The notes below the pieces were generated by a model. The model was given only the letters and a program-made list of their open reading frames with translations. It was not told the DNA's origin and made no database searches. Positions 43,002 through 50,500 of a stretch of 64,000 nucleotides of DNA are shown here, piece by piece. The DNA lies in NCBI GenBank assembly GCA_030596395.1, contig JAUVKF010000007.1, positions 1-64,000 on the forward strand, given 5' to 3'. Each line of letters begins with the position of its first letter. Position 1 is the first letter of the stretch. Position numbers and translations under genes: made by a program. The stretch comes from Chlorobiota bacterium. Its GTDB lineage: Bacteria > Bacteroidota > Bacteroidia > Bacteroidales > F082.

Positions 43002-44609
43002 ATGAAAAGCAGTAATTATTACCTATTAGGCACATTCATGGTGCTTATTTTTTCGTTTTCCGGAATAGCACAAACAGCAGATAAAAGTGATTGGGAAGGC
43101 GGTTACCCGGATGGATGCACATCCATCACAGTTGGAAAACTTGCCTCATTTGATGGTTCTGTTATTACTTCACATACCGATGACAGCCACCGAACCCGCT
43201 CGTGGATTGATATTGTTCCGGCTAAAACATACAGTCGGGGTGATGTGGTCAACATGTATAAACGGGTTAAAAACGATTCGCTGGCAATGCCGGCATATGC
43301 TCACGAAAAGATAGGAGAAATACCACAGGTAAAAGAAACTTATGGATATATCAATACAGCTTATCCCAGCTTAAATACCAGACAACTTGGAGTTGGAGAA
43401 TCAACCTTCGGTGGAAGAGAAGAATTACAAAGCGATGCGGGAATTATTGATTGTCAGCGACTTTGTTTGTTGATGCTTGAGCGTAATGACAATGCCAGGG
43501 ACGCGATTAAAATGGCAGGTGATCTGTTGGAAAAATATGGATGGAACGATTATGGCGAAGCACTGACCATTGCTGATAAAAAAGAAGTATGGCATTTCGA
43601 GGTTGTTGGCCCCGGTAAAGGAAAAGTAGGTGCTGTTTGGGTAGCCCAGCGCGTACCGGATGATCATATCTCTGTAAATGTAAATGCGAGCACAATCAAA
43701 GAGATTGATCTTAAAAACAAAGATTATTTCATGGCCTCCGATAATATTTACCAGGTGGCTATTGATAACGGTTGGTACAAGCCAGAAGAAGAAACATTTC
43801 AGTTCTGTTATGTTTATGCACTTCACAGTCGTACATCGTTTGCTTCGCGAAGGCGCGAATGGCGGGTTTTTGATTTATTGGCTCCCTCTTTGAAATTGGA
43901 TCCGAATGCTGAGAACTATCCCTTTTCGGTAAAGCCTGACACACTGGTGACACTTGAAAAATTGATAGCTGCTTTCAAAGATTACTATCAGGATACGCCT
44001 TTTGATATGAGAAAATCGTTAACGGTTACTGATGAAAATGGTAAAACTGTTATTTCTCCGCTTGCAAACCCGCATATGCCATATGATGCGAACAAAATGT
44101 TAAAAATAAATGGAGGATGGGACTGGAGAGGTGAACGTACCATCGCCCGCTGGTACACCATGTACGCAACAATCATTCAGTTAAGGGATTGGCTTCCTGA
44201 TGAAATTGGTGGCATTGAATGGCTGGCAATGGATAATGTGGCGACATCGGTTTATGTGCCTGTTTACGGCAGCGTGACTGATCTTCCTGAAGAATATAAA
44301 ACGCCCGGAAGAGTGAATGGCTATACGATGAAATCGGCCTGGTGGATTTTTAACAGGACCGGGACACTTGCAGCCCAGCGTTGGGGCGATATGCACAAAG
44401 ATGTGGATGCCGTTTGGAACCCAATTCAAAGTCAGTTTATTGATGAAGTTGCTGAAATGGATAAAAAAGCACTTGAACTTTATTATAAAGACCCGGAACA
44501 GGCTATTCAATTACTGAATGAATATTCTAACAGGCAGGGCAAAATGGTAATGGACCGCTGTATTAAATTGGGCGACTTTCTGTGGACAAAGTATGACGAA
44601 AAATTCTAA
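43002..44609 (+). CDS. Exported C69 family dipeptidase (PepD-like)
   Basis: This 535-residue protein has a signal peptide (1-24, ending SGIAQ) followed by DGCTSITVGKLASFDGSV. Cys39 is the expected Ntn nucleophile of peptidase family C69. Other family segments are SWIDIVPAKTY, GVGESTFGGR and FEVVGPGKGKVGAVWVAQRVPDD, which is spread over two strands. C69 enzymes cleave dipeptides. Because an N-terminal propeptide must be removed to free the Cys, export plus processing is expected to be coupled. The gene is followed by a hairpin (44628-44683). Confidence 0.9.
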   Translation: MKSSNYYLLGTFMVLIFSFSGIAQTADKSDWEGGYPDGCTSITVGKLASFDGSVITSHTDDSHRTRSWIDIVPAKTYSRGDVVNMYKRVKNDSLAMPAYAHEKIGEIPQVKETYGYINTAYPSLNTRQLGVGESTFGGREELQSDAGIIDCQRLCLLMLERNDNARDAIKMAGDLLEKYGWNDYGEALTIADKKEVWHFEVVGPGKGKVGAVWVAQRVPDDHISVNVNASTIKEIDLKNKDYFMASDNIYQVAIDNGWYKPEEETFQFCYVYALHSRTSFASRRREWRVFDLLAPSLKLDPNAENYPFSVKPDTLVTLEKLIAAFKDYYQDTPFDMRKSLTVTDENGKTVISPLANPHMPYDANKMLKINGGWDWRGERTIARWYTMYATIIQLRDWLPDEIGGIEWLAMDNVATSVYVPVYGSVTDLPEEYKTPGRVNGYTMKSAWWIFNRTGTLAAQRWGDMHKDVDAVWNPIQSQFIDEVAEMDKKALELYYKDPEQAIQLLNEYSNRQGKMVMDRCIKLGDFLWTKYDEKF

Positions 44610-44627
44610 ATGAATAACATGAAATGA

Positions 44628-44683
44628 CCATGAATTTTATTAATCAAAAATTCACACAAGAAAATGATTAAAAAAATTCATGG
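44628..44683. terminator. Long hairpin after the C69 gene
   Basis: Left arm CCATGAATTTTATTAATCA and right arm TGATTAAAAAAATTCATGG form a 19-base imperfect stem with an AT-rich loop. No T-run follows, so it may be a processing or stability hairpin instead of a rho-independent terminator. Confidence 0.5.
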
Positions 44684-44758
44684 GAGAGCGAAGCGGTTCC
44701 ATCTGAGCAGAAATTTTGGAATAGCTTCAAATTTAACAAATTACAAAATTTTAAACAG

Positions 44759-45523
44759 ATGAAAATTAACACCTTAATTTTTTTAGTCACAACTTCGATA
44801 TTATTATTTTTGGTTGGTTGTGATGAAAAGGTTCAGGAGCACGACTTTATCATTTCGAGCGACAATCCTGCCTCAGCATTAACAATAGGCTGGTATGCAC
44901 CGCCGGATGTTGTGAAAGAAATAATTGGAACAGATCTTACACCCAAAATTGTAAATGATAAAAATGAAACTTCCATCATACTGTTTGTAGTTAAAAGTAA
45001 TGAACATTTGATAGATGGCTTTGCATCAGGACCAATGGAGGCAGCACATCTACTCATACCGGTTGAGAAGTCGGAGGAAATAAAAACAGAAAGCGGATTA
45101 AATATTACAAACACCCTTGTTTGCCCGATTACTATTGTTGATCAGAGCCAGCGGTTGGGGAATAAGTATAATGATTTCGGTTTCCCTACCTATTTTGGTG
45201 ATATTGAATTGAATATCAGGAAAACAGGAGAGAAATATATGGTAGAGGCGAAAATAAAAACTGCCAATGGATTGGTCGAAATCAATAGCATGTTTGAGGA
45301 AGAGGCAGTAGAGAAAAATTTAACGAGTGCAATATTTACCTCAAAACCCGAAATGAAAAGTTTCTTCTATGGTGAAGAGCGGTTTAAACGAATAAGTAAC
45401 GGAAAAGGAAACCTAAAAACGGATGGCCAGAATATTATTTCGGCCATGAACCTGAGTGGTCAGCCTTATTTTTTAAACCTGGATATTGATTTTACCTGGG
45501 AGTTTGATTTTGCTATGGAATAA
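44759..45523 (+). CDS. Lipoprotein of unknown function
   Basis: This 254-residue protein has a clear lipoprotein signal ending FLVGC, with Cys21 as the acylated residue, followed by DEKVQEHDF. The mature part is mainly beta-strand with ALTIGWYAPPDVVKEIIG, GFASGPMEAAHLLIPVEK, FGFPTYFGDIELNIRK and FLNLDIDFTWEFDF. The strand pattern and the conserved-looking GDIEL/LIPVE segments recall the acetoacetate-decarboxylase fold, but key catalytic Lys assignment is not possible by eye. It should sit in the periplasm or outer membrane. A hairpin at 45564-45595 follows. Confidence 0.7.
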   Translation: MKINTLIFLVTTSILLFLVGCDEKVQEHDFIISSDNPASALTIGWYAPPDVVKEIIGTDLTPKIVNDKNETSIILFVVKSNEHLIDGFASGPMEAAHLLIPVEKSEEIKTESGLNITNTLVCPITIVDQSQRLGNKYNDFGFPTYFGDIELNIRKTGEKYMVEAKIKTANGLVEINSMFEEEAVEKNLTSAIFTSKPEMKSFFYGEERFKRISNGKGNLKTDGQNIISAMNLSGQPYFLNLDIDFTWEFDFAME

Positions 45524-45563
45524 ACATCTGGGAGAATCCAAAGCACAAAGTATAAAACAAATC

Positions 45564-45595
45564 AACCTTTCAGGAGCAAGGCCGCCTGAAAGGTT
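45564..45595 (+). terminator. Hairpin downstream of the lipoprotein gene
   Basis: Perfect 11-base stem AACCTTTCAGG / CCTGAAAGGTT with a ten-base loop. It lacks a T-run, so it is a candidate but not a proven terminator. Confidence 0.5.
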
Positions 45596-45659
45596 AGTCT
45601 GTACCCAATCATAACCAATCAGCGTTATCAGCGACAAAAAAATCAGGGATTAAATTGTT

Positions 45660-45784
45660 ATACCAATTGTGGTTTATAATGTCGCAGAAAATTATAAACC
45701 TTACAATGGTTAATGCCGTTATAGAAATAAAGGAGCAAAACGAGCTTAGCGAAAATATGCGACATTTTATTTCATAATCGGTAT
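45660..45784. repeat. 125-bp imperfect hairpin element, ATACCRATTRTG ends
   Basis: Inverted arms at 45660-45686 and 45758-45784 match at about 21 of 27 positions and end in GTCGCA. The outer ends match those of the 162-bp element at 29185-29346. The right end touches the stop codon (45784-45786) of the minus-strand zinc-ribbon gene, so insertion may have defined that gene's 3' end. Confidence 0.6.
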
Positions 45785-46044
45785 TATTGCTGATAGGCAC
45801 GTGTTCCAAATTCCACCTTTCTTTCAAATTCACTTTTGTCAAGCTTGATCGCATTGCCACAAATGGAACAGTAAAAAAGATAGTCGGTTTTATAAGGAAC
45901 TGTCGGGATAAAAAATAATGTAATATGATACCTGGTTTTTTCCAGTATCCAGTATGAATTGTTGTTGCAGCGCGAACAATATTCTGTTTTAAGTGTGATG
46001 TGTTTCTCACTTTTCGGATGTCCGGCCCCTGCGATTATAATCAT
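45784..46044 (-). CDS. Small zinc-ribbon protein
   Basis: This 86-residue protein has two CxxC knuckles, Cys23/Cys26 (YCSRCNN) and Cys59/Cys62 (FYCSICGNAIKL), separated by a hydrophobic strand ITLFFIPTVPYKTDYL. The pattern matches a family of zinc-ribbon domain proteins in bacteria with the phrase F..IP....Y between knuckles. Role is unknown; such ribbons often bind nucleic acid or another protein. It is immediately downstream of the MmgE/PrpD gene (29 bases), so possibly co-transcribed. Its stop lies at the edge of a hairpin element. Confidence 0.75.
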   Translation of the reverse strand: MIIIAGAGHPKSEKHITLKTEYCSRCNNNSYWILEKTRYHITLFFIPTVPYKTDYLFYCSICGNAIKLDKSEFERKVEFGTRAYQQ

Positions 46045-46073
46045 TGTGCAAAATTATACCACAAAGATAATCC

Positions 46074-47363
46074 TCATTCCGAATGCAAATACTTGTTCCA
46101 TAACGATTCAGCATTTTCACCTACCAGGCTTTCAAATTTCCTGAATAATTCTTCATCTGAAGGAGGGTTGGTTGCATCCCATGGGGCATCAGTTGCTGCT
46201 TTTGAGAAATGCGCTCCATTTTTTAACCGGCATGTAACTTCCGAATCTAATTTGCCCGGAAATGTTTTTGTGAATTCATCATCAGTTTCCATTTTTATTT
46301 TATCAATAAGCTGATTGATCAATTTATTTGAAAGGTTCGCTTCACAAATTTCTGTTGGCGTTACTTTGTCAAACAGCAATGCACAGGCCACTGTAAAAGG
46401 CAAATGAAATTGGGCCTGGACTTTATTATCAGGGTATTTCGATTCGATCAGGTCAAGCGCCCGTCTAAAAATGGAAACGTCAATGCTTTCAATGTTTTCC
46501 GTCAGTATTTGATGTTCTGATTTTAATTCAAGTGTAAGGTTTATTGCTGTGTGCAGCCATCTGCAGCAGGAAAAGGGTTTGAAATAATTGGAATTGATCA
46601 GCCAGTCACCACTTTCATCAGCCAGCAATTTCTCCACATCAATATCGTCGTAACTATCAATGAACAGGTAAGGGCCGGTAAAACCTTTTTGAGTTAGCAA
46701 CGCACTTTGCAAACCTGATTGTGCTGCCCAGACCACACCTTCCTTCGACATGGAGCCGGTGCTTACATCTGTCGATCCGCCCTGCATGCCGGGTGATAAA
46801 ACAAAGGCCAGGCTCAATGCATGCATAAACTGTTCAGTATTCAGTTCAAGCAGGTAAGCTGCTGCAGTTGCTGTTGCGATGGCTCCCCATCTGCCAGTTG
46901 AATATGTGTCAACTTTTTCAGGATATCGTGCATAACTAAAACGTGTACCTGCTTCGTATCCAACAATAATTGCTTTTAATGAATCCGAAAATGATTTTCC
47001 GAGATGCTCACCCAACATTATCGCAACCGGGACAACCAGACTTGCCGGATGTCCTGCTGCCTTTCGATGCCCTTCGTCAAAATCAGTTGCGCTGACCGCG
47101 AGCGTGTTATAAAAAACCGACCCGGGCAGATCAGTGGTTTCCCTCATCCCCCAGATGGGCATTTTCCCTTCTCCAAATAATTTGTTTTTGGATTTAACTG
47201 CAGATTGAAAAGCGGCTGTTTGGATGCCTCCGTAAGCTACGCCAACAGTATCGGCAATTACTCGTTTTGTCTGGTGAAATGTACCCTGACCGTCAAAGCT
47301 TTTATTTTTTAATAGCTCAACAAAACGGAACAGGGACGGGGCTTTTTGAATAATGGAATTCAT
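46074..47363 (-). CDS. MmgE/PrpD family protein
   Basis: This 429-residue cytoplasmic protein shows the MmgE/PrpD all-helical pattern. Landmarks are DTVGVAYGGIQTAAF, near the N-terminus, FYNTLAVSATDFDEGHRKAAGHPASLVVPVA (given in parts here: DFDEGH and GHPASLVVP), GRWGAIATATAAAYLL and FKPFSCCRWLHTAI. The Asp/His-rich DFDEGH loop and the following GHPAS match the family active site. Known members include 2-methylcitrate dehydratase and itaconate-related decarboxylase. Its partners prpB/prpC are not nearby, so the substrate is undetermined. Confidence 0.88.
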   Translation of the reverse strand: MNSIIQKAPSLFRFVELLKNKSFDGQGTFHQTKRVIADTVGVAYGGIQTAAFQSAVKSKNKLFGEGKMPIWGMRETTDLPGSVFYNTLAVSATDFDEGHRKAAGHPASLVVPVAIMLGEHLGKSFSDSLKAIIVGYEAGTRFSYARYPEKVDTYSTGRWGAIATATAAAYLLELNTEQFMHALSLAFVLSPGMQGGSTDVSTGSMSKEGVVWAAQSGLQSALLTQKGFTGPYLFIDSYDDIDVEKLLADESGDWLINSNYFKPFSCCRWLHTAINLTLELKSEHQILTENIESIDVSIFRRALDLIESKYPDNKVQAQFHLPFTVACALLFDKVTPTEICEANLSNKLINQLIDKIKMETDDEFTKTFPGKLDSEVTCRLKNGAHFSKAATDAPWDATNPPSDEELFRKFESLVGENAESLWNKYLHSE

Positions 47364-47508
47364 TCAATAAAATTAAGAAAAAGCCGGAGTCTCTCACTTA
47401 TTAAATAATTTGATAAAAGAGGCTCTATCATCAAGTCTGTTTTTTGTCATTCTGAAGCTGTCTGTCAACTGACAAACAGCCTTTTCATTTAGATTCAGGG
47501 TATTCGAA

Positions 47509-50500
47509 TTAGTATTTCAACAATATCATCTTTTCCTTGACCGAAACCCTGTCACCGCTTTGCAGATGAAGGATGTAAATACCTTCCGGCAGGTTTTCCG
47601 CATTGAAAGTAAATTCGTACTGGCGATCCACTTCAGCGATTCCTTCAAATAACCGTCTTACTTCAATGCCCATGGTGTTGTAAACCTTCAAGGTGGTTCT
47701 TCTGGCTTTATCAACACTAAAGGCAATAGTAGTTGTTCTCCTGAAAGGATTTGGATAGATATTCAACTTTCCGGTAACTGCAGTTTCTATAACCACCAGC
47801 TCCTTTTTGTTGGCCGAATAAAAGTTGTAAATTAAATTTACCTCTGTTTCGGAGAGCGCAAAACCATACAGCCTCACATCATCTAGGTTCCCATTTAATA
47901 AACAATGGATACTGCTCATCCATGAGCCCAGCGTTAAACTTTTCGAACTGACTATTTCTGAAGTACTCAGGGATGAAATATCAAAAGTTCCTGCTTCCTC
48001 GCCGTCAACAAAAAATCTGGCTTCGTCATCTCTATTAGCTACAACTGCCAGATGGTGCCAATTATTTCCAACAATACCAACAGGGTCTGATTGGGCATTT
48101 ATCCGGGTAGTACCATCGGAAAGATAGAATTTCAACCTTCCATTTCTATAATGGAACCAGTAGCCGGGATCGTAGGAGGCTCCCCCGCCTTTACCAACTA
48201 AGGTTGGATAAGCAGCCTGGCCGGTCTCCATTTTTACCCAGGTTGATATGGTGAAATCTTTTGTTCCCATATTTAAGGCATCAAGCGAACCACAATCTAC
48301 CCTGTCATCAATGCCGTCGAATTGAAGGCCGTAGCTATTAATACCTGTAATCCATGATGTGCCGTTGATTAAGGTTCCGTCATTTGAACCTCTTATATCT
48401 TCGGTAAAAGTACCTGTACCCTCGTCCATTGGCCAATGTGCGAGAGGTAAGTATATACTTTCTGCCAGAAGGCCTATTTCGCTATTGCTTAAAGCCACAT
48501 TATACAACCTGGTATCATCCATGCTCCCATTTAATAAACAATGGATACTGCTCATCCATGAGCCGAGAGTTAAACTTTTCGAACTGACTATTTCTGAAGT
48601 ACTCAGGGATGAAATATCAAAAGTTCCTGCTTCCTCACCGTCAACATAAAATTTGGCTTCCTCATCCCTGTCAGCCACAACTGCCAGGTGGTGCCAATTA
48701 TCTCCAATTATACTAACAGGGTTTGATTGGGCATTTATCCGGGTAGTACCATCGGAAATATAGAATTTCAACCTGCCATTTCTATAGTGGAACCAGTAGC
48801 CGGGATCGTAGGATGCCCCCCCGCCTTTACCAACGAAGGTTGGATAAGCAGACTGTCCGGTCTCCATTTTTACCCAGGTGGATATGGTGAAATCTTTATT
48901 GCCCATATTTAAGGCATCAAGTGAACCACAATCAACCCTGTCATCAATTCCGTCGAATTGAAGGCCGTAGCTATCAATACCTGTAATCCATGATGTGCCG
49001 TTGATTAAGGTACCGTCATTTGAACCTACTATATCTTCGGTTACTGTACCCGTACCCTCGTCCATTGGCCAGTGAGCAAGAGGTTCGGCGCCTGGGATAA
49101 GCTCCGGCTCCAATTTTACTATCCAGAAATCAGAACTTCCATGATTACCATAAACATCTCCATCGTTTGAACTAGTCATTCCTGCTATAATGTATCCATT
49201 GTCACTGGTTTGTTGAATTGAATGTGCATTTTCATAACGTGATCCTCCTAATGTCTTGGTCCAGAGGGTATCTCCAATACTATTAAGCCTTACTATCCAA
49301 TAATCAGTGTTACCAGGAATGTCAATATAATTTCCAACGGTTAATTCTGAGGAACCAGCAACAACATATCCATTGTCGTAGGTTTGTTTTATTGAATATG
49401 CGAAATCGTTATTTGGTCCTCCTATTGTTTTTGACCATAAAATATTGCCATTATTGTTAAGCTTGACTACCCAAAAATCATTTTCTCCATGATTCCCCTG
49501 AACATCTCCATTATTCGATTCTGTGTAACCTGCAACGATATAACTACTATCGTTAGTTTGTTGGATAGAGTATGCCCTTTCAAAGGCTGATCCTCCAAGG
49601 GTTTTAGTCCAGAGTGTATCCCCATTCATATTGAGTTTAACAACCCAATAGTCATATGCACCATGATTACCATGTACATCCCCATCGTTTGAATAGGAAG
49701 ATCCGGCAAACACATAACCACCATCGAAAGTTTGTTGAATTGAATTCGCCCTGTCCCATGATGATCCGCCATAGGTTTTACTCCAGAGTATATTTCCATT
49801 ACTGTTCAATTTAACTACCCAAACATCAGTAAAACCATGATTGCCCTGAACATCTCCATTGCTTGACCATGTATAGCCAGTTACAATATATCCACTATCA
49901 CTGGTTTGTTGAATTGAGCGTGCATAGTCATTACGGGATCCTCCTAGTGTTTTGGTCCAGAGTGTATCTCCGTTGTTATTGAGTTTAACTACCCAGAAAT
50001 CAAAATTTGTTGGATGAAAGTCTGTCCAGTTATGAACTCCTGCAACAACATACCCTCCATCGTATGTTTGTTGTATTGAATATGCATCTTGATTATTTAT
50101 ATCACCATAAGTTTTTGTCCAGATAGTGTCGCCTGTGCTTGTTAATTTAACTATCCACATATCGTTATAACCCTGATATCCAAAAACATCACCATCATCT
50201 GATGCGGTATAACCTGCCACCACATATCCACCGTCAGAAGTTTGCTGAATGGAGCGTGCACCATCAGTTGATGAGCCACCATAACACCTTGCCCAAAGTA
50301 TACCCTCACTTAAAATTCTAAATGTAGAAGGCCCAACCCAATTACTATAATCACCATCACCGCAATCAGCCCTTATATACCAATCATAATCAGTTTCGAG
50401 TGTGAGGCCACTCCAGGTATAAGGATTTTCGGTTACTAAAACAGGGGTAATGCCGGTTGTGTCAAAACCTGCTGTATCGAGCATAATTTCCCAGGTGGTT

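Noticed and set aside
47419..47490. AAAGAGGCTCTATCATCAAG and the GCTGT/ACAGC hairpin as a mobile element copy
   Set aside because: The similarity to the 18957 element is limited to the first nine bases, and the hairpin has no matching outer arms.
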